A stretch of DNA of 7,224 bases from an uncultured Bacteroidota bacterium (GCA_937934705.1 CALGYY010000051.1:1-7224), one strand, 5' to 3'. Counted from the first letter of the stretch, positions 1-7,029 are shown. The notes: generated by a model from the sequence alone, not told the origin. Made by a program: numbers and translations.

Positions 1-43
1 TCTTCCTCCTGAACCTGCTCAATTACGCACCCGCCGCAGGATA

Positions 44-81
44 CGTAATTCCATGATTTTTCATCCGTAATTCACGGATGA
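44..81. promoter_or_regulatory. Palindrome plus direct repeat upstream of the operon (operator or upstream terminator)
   Basis: Positions 61-68 (TCATCCGT) and 74-81 (ACGGATGA) form a perfect 8-bp inverted repeat around a 5-nt centre. The octamer CGTAATTC occurs twice on the same strand, at 44-51 and 66-73, exactly 22 bp apart, which is about two helical turns. The second copy overlaps the palindrome centre. The arrangement would suit a dimeric regulator binding one face of the helix. It could equally be a weak intrinsic terminator of a gene to the left, although no clear T-run follows. I do not recognise it as a Rex, Fnr or other known operator. Confidence 0.35.
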
Positions 82-171
82 TCTTATTAGTGTTTTGACA
101 TACAAACCCTTAGGCTTTCTTTAGACCATTTTTAAATTAAGCGGCAAAAAATAGTGCCTCTTAACATTTAA

Positions 172-179
172 TAATTTTG
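172..179 (+). promoter_or_regulatory. Candidate Bacteroidota -7 promoter element (TAATTTTG)
   Basis: TAATTTTG matches the TAnnTTTG -7 consensus of Bacteroidota primary sigma factors. It lies about 44 bp before the first start codon in an AT-rich stretch, a sensible place for the operon promoter. No TTG-type -33 element stands at the expected distance upstream, so the match is only half convincing. A TTGACA hexamer at 95-100 is too far away to pair with it. Confidence 0.35.
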
Positions 180-222
180 AGCAAAACCAAACCTCATTCA
201 TCCATCCATTAATTCAAACCAT

Positions 223-741
223 ATGCGCATCGAAAGATCATTGACAGTGAGGCAGGAAGAGGTTCATGACCAGGTTGATCTCAGCCTGATCGAACCCCTG
301 CTCGAGAAGTACAAAACCAAAAAGGGCAATATGATCCCCATTCTTCAGGGGACGCAGGAAACCTATGGCTACATTCCCAGGATCGCCTTCGAAAAAATCG
401 CTGAGGTTACAGGCATCAAGCTCAGCGATATGTACGGCGTCGCCACCTTTTACGCACAATTCAGGCTGAAGCCGGTGGGCAAGCACATCATCAAAGTCTG
501 TCACGGTACGGCCTGTCACGTGCAGAACGCCAATTCCATCACCGAAGCTCTGGAAGAGTCCCTGGGCGTGAAAGACGGGGAAACTACAGAAGACCGTTTC
601 TTCACCCTCGAATCGGTAGCCTGTCTGGGATGCTGTTCACTGGCACCCGTCATGATGATCGGTAGCGAAACATACGGCAAACTGACCAAGGCGAGCTGCG
701 TCAACATCATCAAAGAAATCCGTATCAAAGAAAACAATTAG
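223..741 (+). CDS. NuoE/HydC/HndA-family [2Fe-2S] subunit of an electron-bifurcating NADH-dependent oxidoreductase (Stn-like)
   Basis: This 172-aa cytoplasmic protein is a thioredoxin-fold [2Fe-2S] subunit of the NuoE family. An N-terminal helical part (about 15-80) carries the family's YGYIP (48-52) and YGVATFYAQF (71-80) motifs. The four cluster ligands are C93 and C98 (CHGTAC) and C134 and C138 (CLGCC, followed by AP at 141-142); C137 is an extra cysteine at a position that is usually Ala. In HydABC and Stn complexes this subunit sits against the NuoF-like flavin subunit and takes part in the bifurcating core. Length is normal for the family. ATG 223 is the only reasonable start, since the next in-frame Met is residue 37, inside the conserved region. 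No Shine-Dalgarno is present. The NuoF partner follows after 37 bp. The family call is secure. Assignment to Stn rather than a hydrogenase or formate dehydrogenase complex rests on the downstream fused subunit. Confidence 0.96.
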   Translation: MRIERSLTVRQEEVHDQVDLSLIEPLLEKYKTKKGNMIPILQGTQETYGYIPRIAFEKIAEVTGIKLSDMYGVATFYAQFRLKPVGKHIIKVCHGTACHVQNANSITEALEESLGVKDGETTEDRFFTLESVACLGCCSLAPVMMIGSETYGKLTKASCVNIIKEIRIKENN

Positions 742-778
742 CCCCATTGTCTGAGGCATCCAAATAAACCACCTTATC

Positions 779-2557
779 ATGAGCAAAACAAAAGTCATCG
801 TTGGTCTGGGAAGCTGCGGAATAGCTGCCGGAGCCAATAAAACATATGAAAAGATCAGCAGTCTGAAAGCTGTTGACAAACTTGATTTTGAACTTAAGAA
901 AACCAGTTGCATCGGTATGTGCTTCCGTGAACCCCTGGTTGAGGTCATCGACGAACAGGGTTCATATATATACGGTAACATTGACGAGAGTAAGGCCGTA
1001 GAGATTATTGAAAAACACATCAAGCACCAGGAGCCGGTAAAGGAATACGTCGTAAAAACCGATCTGTTTGAAACGGCGGACAATGCGTTCTTCCGGGATC
1101 AGATCAAGATTGCTCTCCGTAACTGTGGCATGATAGATCCTGAAAACATTGATGAATATGAAGCCATGCAGGGTTATGCAGCCATTAAGAAGATAGCGAA
1201 AGAGAATCTGGGCAGGATGGACGTGGTTCAGACCATGCTCGACAGCGGACTGCGGGGGCGCGGTGGCGGCGGCTTCCCGACCGGACTGAAATGGAAATTT
1301 GCCAACGCCAACAAATCAAAGGAAAAGTACATTATCTGCAATGCGGATGAAGGCGATCCCGGAGCTTTCATGGATCGCTCGCTGCTGGAAGGCGACCCGC
1401 ATTCGGTGGTGGAGGGTATGATTATCGGCGCTTATGCCATCGAAGCCACCGGCGGGGTCATATATTGCCGGGCGGAATATCCCCTGGCGATCAAACGTCT
1501 GAACATCGCCCTGGATCAGGCCCGCGCCAAGGGCTACCTGGGGAAAAACATTTTCGGTATAGAGGGTTTCAGTTTCGACATTTACATCAAGGAAGGCGCC
1601 GGTGCCTTTGTTTGCGGAGAAGAAACCGCACTGATCGCCTCGGTTGAAGGGGAACGCGGAATGCCGCGCAAGCGTCCGCCCTTCCCTGCTGAATCCGGTC
1701 TGTGGGGACAGCCCACCAACATCAATAATGTGGAAACCTTTGCCAATGTTCCATGGATCATTCTGAACGGGGCAGACGCGTATAAAAAGTATGGCACCGA
1801 AAAGAGCAAAGGCACCAAGGTATTTGCACTCGCGGGCAAGATCAACAATTCCGGTCTTGTGGAAGTACCCATGGGCATCACCATCCGTGACGTCATCTTC
1901 AAGCTGGGCGGAGGGATCCCCAATGGCAAGAAATTCAAAGCGGTTCAGCTGGGAGGGCCTTCCGGAGGCTGTATCCCGGAATATCTTGCAGATACCATTG
2001 TGGATTATGATTCAGTGAATGCCACCGGCGCCATCATGGGTTCCGGGGGTATGGTGGTGATGGACGAAACCACGTGTATGGTTGACGTCGCCAAATTCTT
2101 CCTGAACTTCACCCAGGAAGAAAGCTGCGGAAAATGCACTTTCTGCCGCATCGGCACCAAGCGTATGCTTGAGGTGCTGACCCGGATCACCGAAGGTCAG
2201 GGCCGTGAAGGTGATATTGAATTGCTGGAAGAACTGGCACAACAGATCAAAAACAACTCCCTGTGCGGGCTTGGACAAACGGCTCCCAATCCGGTGCTGA
2301 CGACCATCCGGTATTTCAGGGATGAATATGAGGCCCACATCACAGCAAAACGTTGTCCGGCTAAGGTTTGCAAACCCCTGATCACTTACCGCATCATTGC
2401 GGACAAATGCACCGGTTGTATGGTTTGCGCAAAGAAGTGTCCGGTCAACGCCATCGACGGGGAAAAGAAACAGCCTCACTTCATCCGTGAAGCCGACTGC
2501 ACCAAATGCGGTGATTGTTATTCCCGTTGCAAATTTGACGCTATTGAGCTTCTTTAA
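779..2557 (+). CDS. NuoF/HydB-family FMN and Fe-S subunit, NADH-binding bifurcating core (Stn-like)
   Basis: This 592-aa protein is the NADH/FMN subunit. A short thioredoxin-like domain (about 1-90) has C13, C44 and C48. The NuoF fold spans about 100-515: glycine-rich FMN/NADH motif GRGGGGFPTGLKW (160-172), CNADEGDPGAF (187-197), EGAGAFVCGEETAL (272-285) and PPFPAESGLWG (300-310). The N3-type [4Fe-4S] site is C450, C453, C456 and C496. A CPAKVC pair (C526, C531) precedes a C-terminal two-cluster ferredoxin domain with C544/C547/C550/C554 and C574/C577/C580/C584. Complex I NuoF lacks these ferredoxin clusters, whereas HydB and HndC have them, which points to an NADH/ferredoxin bifurcating complex rather than respiratory complex I. 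The thioredoxin-like domain shows three cysteines rather than four, so its [2Fe-2S] cluster may be altered or absent. The start at 779 gives the full N-terminal domain. The gene lies 37 bp after the NuoE-like gene and 31 bp before the fused subunit. Confidence 0.96.
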   Translation: MSKTKVIVGLGSCGIAAGANKTYEKISSLKAVDKLDFELKKTSCIGMCFREPLVEVIDEQGSYIYGNIDESKAVEIIEKHIKHQEPVKEYVVKTDLFETADNAFFRDQIKIALRNCGMIDPENIDEYEAMQGYAAIKKIAKENLGRMDVVQTMLDSGLRGRGGGGFPTGLKWKFANANKSKEKYIICNADEGDPGAFMDRSLLEGDPHSVVEGMIIGAYAIEATGGVIYCRAEYPLAIKRLNIALDQARAKGYLGKNIFGIEGFSFDIYIKEGAGAFVCGEETALIASVEGERGMPRKRPPFPAESGLWGQPTNINNVETFANVPWIILNGADAYKKYGTEKSKGTKVFALAGKINNSGLVEVPMGITIRDVIFKLGGGIPNGKKFKAVQLGGPSGGCIPEYLADTIVDYDSVNATGAIMGSGGMVVMDETTCMVDVAKFFLNFTQEESCGKCTFCRIGTKRMLEVLTRITEGQGREGDIELLEELAQQIKNNSLCGLGQTAPNPVLTTIRYFRDEYEAHITAKRCPAKVCKPLITYRIIADKCTGCMVCAKKCPVNAIDGEKKQPHFIREADCTKCGDCYSRCKFDAIELL

Positions 2558-2588
2558 TCCTATTTCACAAATTCAATATAGAAACCAC

Positions 2589-5500
2589 ATGAGCGAACAA
2601 ATCAATATTACACTGAACGGTCAGAATACCGTCGGTTTTAAAAACGAAACCATACTTCAGGTCGCCAAACGCCACGGCGTAGACATCCCGACCCTGTGTA
2701 ACGATCCCCGCCTTGAACCCTACACTTCATGCTATCTCTGCGTTGTGGAAGTGGAAGGCATGAGGGGATTACAACCTGCCTGCAGTACGCGCATCAGCGA
2801 AGGAATGAAGATAGATACGGATAATGAAAAAGTGTATGCTGCCCGCAAAACCGCACTGGATCTGCTGCTGAGCAACCATTACGCGGATTGCCTCGGCCCC
2901 TGCAAGCAAACTTGTCCGGCCGGTGTCGACGTACAAGGATATATATCATACATAGAAAAGGGAATGTACAGCGAGGCCGTAGCCGTAATCAAAGAAACCA
3001 ACCCCTTCCCTGCTGTTTGCGGACGTGTTTGTGTAAGGCCCTGTGAAGTCGCCTGCCGCCGCAACCTCCTCAACGAAGGCGCTGCCGTGGGAATCGATTA
3101 CCTGAAAAGGTTTGCCTCGGACAAGGACCTGGATTCTCCGAAGAAATATGTACCCGAAGTAAAAGCGCCGACCGGTAAGAAAGTAGCCATCATTGGCGGA
3201 GGCCCTGCAGGACTCTCAGCAGCCTTTTTCCTTCAGAAAGAAGGCCACCAATGCGACGTGTTCGAGGCTGCGCCCAAGGCCGGGGGCTGGCTGCGCTATG
3301 GTATACCTGAGTACCGCCTGCCCAACGACCTTTTACAGCGTGAAATTGACAACATCACCGACCTCGGTGCACGGATTTTCTACAACCAGAAACTGGGGGA
3401 TAACATCAGCTACAAGGATCTCCGGGAGAAGTATGATGCGACCATACTCGCTATTGGTTGCCAGAAAGGAACCACCGTCGGATGTGAAGGCGATGATGCT
3501 GAAAACGTATTATCAGGCATTGAGTTCCTGCAGACCATGGAATTGACAGGACGCAGGTTTGACTTCAAGGGTAAAACTGTCGCTGTGGTCGGAGGCGGAA
3601 ACACCGCAATGGACTGTTGCCGGTCCTCCATCCGCTGCGGGGCAAAAAAGGTCGTGGTTGTCTACCGGAGAACTGAGGCGGAAATGCCCGCGAATCCTAT
3701 TGAAATTCATGAATCAAAGCTCGAAGGTGTTGAATATATGTTCCTCACCGCACCTGTAAAGATCAATAAAGACGAGACAGGCAAACTGAAATCGATGACC
3801 TGCATCCGCATGGAATTGGGCGAACCCGACGCTTCGGGGCGCCGCCGGCCGGTCCCGGTGGAAGGCTCCGAAACGGATCTGGAATTCGATTACATCCTGG
3901 CAGCGATCGGACAAAAGACGGTGGCTGACTTCCTGACTGATATCAACAGCAACCTGAAAGAAGGAGAACTCAAGCTGAACAAGTGGGGCGACATTGATGC
4001 AAAACCTGAAACCCTGCAAACCGGTGTCAGTAATATCTTCGCTGCCGGCGACGGTGTTACGGGTGCAGCCACACTCATCCAGGCAGTGGCCCAGGCCAGG
4101 CTGGCCGCACACTCTTGCCACCAGTTCCTGAGCGGTCAGGCCCTGACTCCTCCTCCCAAGGAATTCATCAGTAAAAAAGAGAATTTCAAGGAACAGACCG
4201 CTGATGATTATTCGGAAAGGTTCAGGAATTCCTCCAGGCACGAAATGCCTACCCTGGAGCCTGAGAAGCGAATGAACTTTGATGAGGTGGAGCTCGGCTA
4301 CGAAAACGAAGAGGCCGCCATTAAAGAATCGCACAGGTGTCTCGAATGCGGATGTACCGAGTATTTCAGCTGTGACCTGAAGAAATACGCTACACAGTAC
4401 GGGGCAGAACAAAAGCATTATGAAGGCGAATTCAGGGAATATGCTGTTGATTTCCGTCATCCCTACATTGAAATCGACAATAACAAATGTGTCCTTTGCT
4501 CCCGTTGTGTAAGGATCTGCCGGGAAGTGGTGGGTGCCGGTGCGCTGGGACTGGTGAACCGTGGATTCAAAACATATGTGGCACCAGCCATGGGAGACAA
4601 ACTGCAGGACACTCCCTGCGAATCCTGCGGAATGTGCATTTCGACCTGTCCTACCGGGGCTATCACGGAGAACGTGACATTCAAACCCGGCCCGGTCAGG
4701 TTGGAGACTGTCGATACCATTTGTTCATTTTGCTCTCTGGGTTGCTCAGTTACCCTTCATCACAGGAATGGCTTCGTTATGAAAGTTACGGGTAAAGAAG
4801 GCCCGGTTAACCGCACGGGCAACATTTGCAGGATGGCCCGTTTCGGCTACCTGCATTACAACGACAAGAGCCGCATCAGCCGTCCTATGCTGAAATCCAA
4901 TGGCAAGTTCAGGGAAATATCTTTTGAAAAAGCTTTTGAAATCATCGCAGAGAAGATCCGATCAGTCAAGCCGGACGAGAACGTCTTTTTTGGCGGATCC
5001 AGACTGAGCAATGAAGAGCTTTACATGGTTCAGAAACTGGCCAGGTTCGGAGCCAAAACGAATAATGTCTCCACCTTCCATTATGTCGGCCGTGGCAGCG
5101 GATTTCGACACATCAGCCAGTCCAATGCACCTTTCGCCCAGCTGGCAGAGGCATCGCGTATATGGTTCCTGGGCAGTGAAATCAATTATGAAAATGCTGT
5201 GGGCGGCTTTCTGGTCCAAAACCTGCATCATGCCAAGGGCATTCCTGTTGAGCTGATCACAAGCTGTGAAAACAGCAGATTATCCCATAAATGCGATAAG
5301 ACCACGCATATCAAAGACTATTACTTTTTTGTGAAGGCAGTGAACCATTACCTCCTTTCGAAGGGTATGCAGAACGCCCTGTTCATCAAAGATCGCTGTG
5401 AAGGTTTTGAAGAATACAGCAAACAATTACTCGCCGAAAATTTTGATTTTCTGGTTGAAAAAGGAAGCTGCTGCAAAGAATGTGTGATTGATTTCGCCGA

Positions 5501-6290
5501 AAGCTTCAATAAGGAATTGAACGCAGTGCTGATCTTCGCTGAAAAGAATGTCACGGGAAATACAGCGCATGAGATCCGCAACCTCATGTTGATCACCGGG
5601 AAGCTTGGAAAAACAGCACAGGGGATGATCTCCCTGAAGGAGAAGAACAATTCACAGGGACTTTATGATATGGGTATTTGCGGAAAGATCGGGGTAGGTA
5701 CACTGCCCATCGATAGTGATCAAATGCAGGAAAAGATGAAAGAATCCTGGAAGACAGATCAACTGAGCAATGTCCCCGGGGCCGCCTGGACTTTGATGAC
5801 CGGCGGAAAACTGAAGAACTTCTTCATTTTCGGAGAAGACCCCGTGGGATGTGCCCTTGATAAGACAGAGGTGAAAAAATGGCTGTCGAAAGCCGGTTTT
5901 ATGGTGGTTCAGGATTTCTTTATTACTGAAACCGCTGAAATGGCAGATCTTATTCTTCCGGCGTCATTTATCCATGAGATGGGAGGAAGTTTTACCAATA
6001 CCCAGCGTTTTATCCAGAAATCGGAAGCCTGTCAAATGAATGGCCGTTCACCGGAAACGAATGCCGTGGAGCAGCTTGCAGCCATTACCGCTCTAATGGG
6101 TAAGCATGAAGCCATGAATATTGAAGCGGTTCACTGCGAAATGTTATCTTTGTTATCTCCGCCGGCCGAAACCAGCTACGCTTTCAGTTACACCAATGAA
6201 GAAGGGGTCAGGAGGATGTTCAATTACGGCTGCGATAACATCACCATGCAATTTGAAACCATGTTCAAAGAACGCATGGGGAACATATAA
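2589..6290 (+). CDS. Giant fused subunit: NuoG-like [2Fe-2S] + GltD/NfnB-like NADPH-FAD module + ferredoxin clusters + vestigial formate-dehydrogenase-like domain (StnC-like)
   Basis: This 1233-aa cytoplasmic protein probably exchanges electrons between NADPH and the bifurcating core. Domains in order: NuoG-type [2Fe-2S] with C37/C48/C51/C65 (CX10CX2CX13C); a GltD-like module (about 97-525) with C101/C105/C109 and C144/C148/C152/C156, FAD motif GGGPAG (203-208), NADPH motif GGGNTA (335-340) with YRR (359-361), the Arg pair expected to hold the 2'-phosphate, and FAD motif FAAGD (484-488); a cysteine cluster C584/C587/C589/C595; a 2[4Fe-4S] ferredoxin domain, C634/C637/C640/C644 and C677/C680/C683/C687; then a molybdopterin-oxidoreductase-like domain (about 710-1233) with [4Fe-4S] cysteines C712/C715/C719/C747. 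That last domain lacks the catalytic Lys (Met749) and Sec/Cys-His (Gly834-Arg835), and stops before the usual C-terminal cofactor-binding domain. NuoG+GltD fusion matches the known StnC plan. A related reading is a fusion of SfrB-like and SfrA-like NADPH oxidoreductase subunits. The frame is open back to 2397, but that part overlaps the preceding gene and shows no homology; ATG 2589 starts directly on the ferredoxin fold. Confidence 0.93.
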   Translation: MSEQINITLNGQNTVGFKNETILQVAKRHGVDIPTLCNDPRLEPYTSCYLCVVEVEGMRGLQPACSTRISEGMKIDTDNEKVYAARKTALDLLLSNHYADCLGPCKQTCPAGVDVQGYISYIEKGMYSEAVAVIKETNPFPAVCGRVCVRPCEVACRRNLLNEGAAVGIDYLKRFASDKDLDSPKKYVPEVKAPTGKKVAIIGGGPAGLSAAFFLQKEGHQCDVFEAAPKAGGWLRYGIPEYRLPNDLLQREIDNITDLGARIFYNQKLGDNISYKDLREKYDATILAIGCQKGTTVGCEGDDAENVLSGIEFLQTMELTGRRFDFKGKTVAVVGGGNTAMDCCRSSIRCGAKKVVVVYRRTEAEMPANPIEIHESKLEGVEYMFLTAPVKINKDETGKLKSMTCIRMELGEPDASGRRRPVPVEGSETDLEFDYILAAIGQKTVADFLTDINSNLKEGELKLNKWGDIDAKPETLQTGVSNIFAAGDGVTGAATLIQAVAQARLAAHSCHQFLSGQALTPPPKEFISKKENFKEQTADDYSERFRNSSRHEMPTLEPEKRMNFDEVELGYENEEAAIKESHRCLECGCTEYFSCDLKKYATQYGAEQKHYEGEFREYAVDFRHPYIEIDNNKCVLCSRCVRICREVVGAGALGLVNRGFKTYVAPAMGDKLQDTPCESCGMCISTCPTGAITENVTFKPGPVRLETVDTICSFCSLGCSVTLHHRNGFVMKVTGKEGPVNRTGNICRMARFGYLHYNDKSRISRPMLKSNGKFREISFEKAFEIIAEKIRSVKPDENVFFGGSRLSNEELYMVQKLARFGAKTNNVSTFHYVGRGSGFRHISQSNAPFAQLAEASRIWFLGSEINYENAVGGFLVQNLHHAKGIPVELITSCENSRLSHKCDKTTHIKDYYFFVKAVNHYLLSKGMQNALFIKDRCEGFEEYSKQLLAENFDFLVEKGSCCKECVIDFAESFNKELNAVLIFAEKNVTGNTAHEIRNLMLITGKLGKTAQGMISLKEKNNSQGLYDMGICGKIGVGTLPIDSDQMQEKMKESWKTDQLSNVPGAAWTLMTGGKLKNFFIFGEDPVGCALDKTEVKKWLSKAGFMVVQDFFITETAEMADLILPASFIHEMGGSFTNTQRFIQKSEACQMNGRSPETNAVEQLAAITALMGKHEAMNIEAVHCEMLSLLSPPAETSYAFSYTNEEGVRRMFNYGCDNITMQFETMFKERMGNI

Positions 6291-6316
6291 ATAAAAAATC
6301 ATAAAAACGATCAGAT

Positions 6317-6772
6317 ATGACAACATTTGAGGATATCAATGGCGTTCTCGATTTCGCCATCGAGAACGAACAGGAAGCCGTAGACTTCTATAACAACCTG
6401 GCTTCGCAGGCAAAAAACGAAGAAATGAAACTAACCTTCTCCCAGTTTGCTCAGGAAGAGATGGGACATAAAGCCCGCCTGCTGAAAGTAAAGGAAACGG
6501 GACTGGTAGATCTTCCGGTTGAGAAAGTGAAAGATCTGAAGATTGCCGATTTTACCGTGGCGGCAAAACCATCACCCGATATGACCTATCAGGATGCCCT
6601 GATCCTGGCGATGCGGAAAGAGAAGGCTGCTTTCAAGCTATACATGACACTTGCTGATAAATCAGGCAACGCTCAGATGAAGGAGATATTCCTGGCACTG
6701 GCGGTTGAGGAATCCAAGCATAAGCTGAGATTTGAGCTGGAATACGATGAGAATGTGCTGAAAGAGAATTAG
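6317..6772 (+). CDS. Rubrerythrin-like ferritin-family diiron protein without rubredoxin domain
   Basis: This 151-aa protein is two tandem helical halves forming a ferritin-like four-helix bundle. Each half gives the expected diiron ligands: E18 and ExxH (E48, H51) in the first, E102 and ExxH (E132, H135) in the second. Both first-helix glutamates are followed by an aromatic pattern ending in Tyr seven residues later (Y25, Y109), which supports an internal duplication. No CxxC pairs follow, so the rubredoxin domain of classical rubrerythrin is absent and an external electron donor would be needed. Relatives reduce hydrogen peroxide or oxygen, or handle iron, in anaerobes; which applies here cannot be told. 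The start lies 26 bp after the large redox subunit and no terminator separates them, so it is probably cotranscribed. ATG 6317 gives a full-length fold. A strong hairpin lies inside its first codons (6343-6368). Confidence 0.92.
   Translation: MTTFEDINGVLDFAIENEQEAVDFYNNLASQAKNEEMKLTFSQFAQEEMGHKARLLKVKETGLVDLPVEKVKDLKIADFTVAAKPSPDMTYQDALILAMRKEKAAFKLYMTLADKSGNAQMKEIFLALAVEESKHKLRFELEYDENVLKEN
6343..6368 (+). repeat. Perfect 10-bp inverted repeat inside the 5' coding end of the diiron gene
   Basis: CGTTCTCGAT (6343-6352) and ATCGAGAACG (6359-6368) are perfect reverse complements around the 6-nt loop TTCGCC. The structure begins 27 nt after the start codon, around codons 9-18, where an mRNA hairpin could slow early elongation or shield the transcript. 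It may also be a by-product of the amino-acid sequence. The repeat is seen directly; any role is inference. Confidence 0.6.
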
Positions 6773-6868
6773 GCGTAATCCTCTTTCACTTTTTAAAGTT
6801 TTATCTTTCCATCGCTATCTCTGCTTCTCGTGAAGCGGAACACTTTCTTGTTTTTCAACATATTAACT

Positions 6869-6903
6869 GGTTCGGGAGCTGAGGGCTCCCGAACCTTTTT
6901 TTT
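6869..6903 (+). terminator. Rho-independent terminator of the operon
   Basis: The arms GGTTCGGGAGC (6869-6879) and GCTCCCGAACC (6885-6895) form a perfect 11-bp stem with the loop TGAGG. Eight consecutive T residues follow (6896-6903). It lies about 97 bp after the stop of the diiron gene and no other terminator-like structure occurs between the four genes, so it most likely ends the whole transcript. The other strand shows no T-run, so it acts in one direction only. Confidence 0.93.
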
Positions 6904-7029
6904 ATTCTTCAAGAACAATTCAGCGGTTTCGACTCTGCCTCCGCACACCTGTTAACTAATAATCTGCAAAATCAAAAATAGTTTTAACCAGGATCCTTTT
7001 GCACGTCCTGAACTACGGAGGCTTTCCAA

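Noticed and set aside
1..70. Tail of an upstream gene entering from the left
   Set aside because: Two plus-strand frames are open from the left edge, to stops at 54-56 and 68-70, but both are too short to recognise and they cannot be told apart. On the minus strand one frame, open from 80 to the left edge, has no usual start codon.
223..2557. Respiratory complex I (nuo) operon
   Set aside because: There are no membrane subunits or NuoB/C/D/I genes. The NuoF-like protein has the thioredoxin-like and 2[4Fe-4S] additions typical of soluble bifurcating complexes, and the third gene carries a GltD-like module.
2397..2588. Upstream extension of the giant subunit by 64 codons, back to ATG 2397
   Set aside because: It overlaps the conserved C-terminal ferredoxin domain of the NuoF-like gene in another frame, and its translation has no family resemblance. 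The [2Fe-2S] domain begins normally at ATG 2589, 31 bp after the preceding stop.
3714..4460. 248-codon minus-strand open frame
   Set aside because: It lies wholly antisense to the conserved GltD and Fe-S region of the giant subunit and shows no domain features; it is a shadow of the coding strand's codon bias. The same holds for the 148- and 155-codon minus-strand frames at 637-1083 and 2012-2479.
4801..4820. Short dyad GCCCG...CGGGC around GGTTAACC
   Set aside because: It lies within conserved coding sequence of the giant subunit, and 5-bp arms of this kind are expected by chance.
2589..6290. Annotation as formate dehydrogenase alpha subunit or as an [FeFe]-hydrogenase
   Set aside because: The FDH active-site Lys, Sec/Cys and His are all replaced and the last domain is missing. 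None of the H-cluster cysteine motifs of HydA is present anywhere in the window.
6973..6980. Minus-strand TATTTTTG, a TAnnTTTG promoter match
   Set aside because: No -33 element stands upstream of it and it would read from the non-coding block toward the back of the operon terminator, where no minus-strand gene begins.
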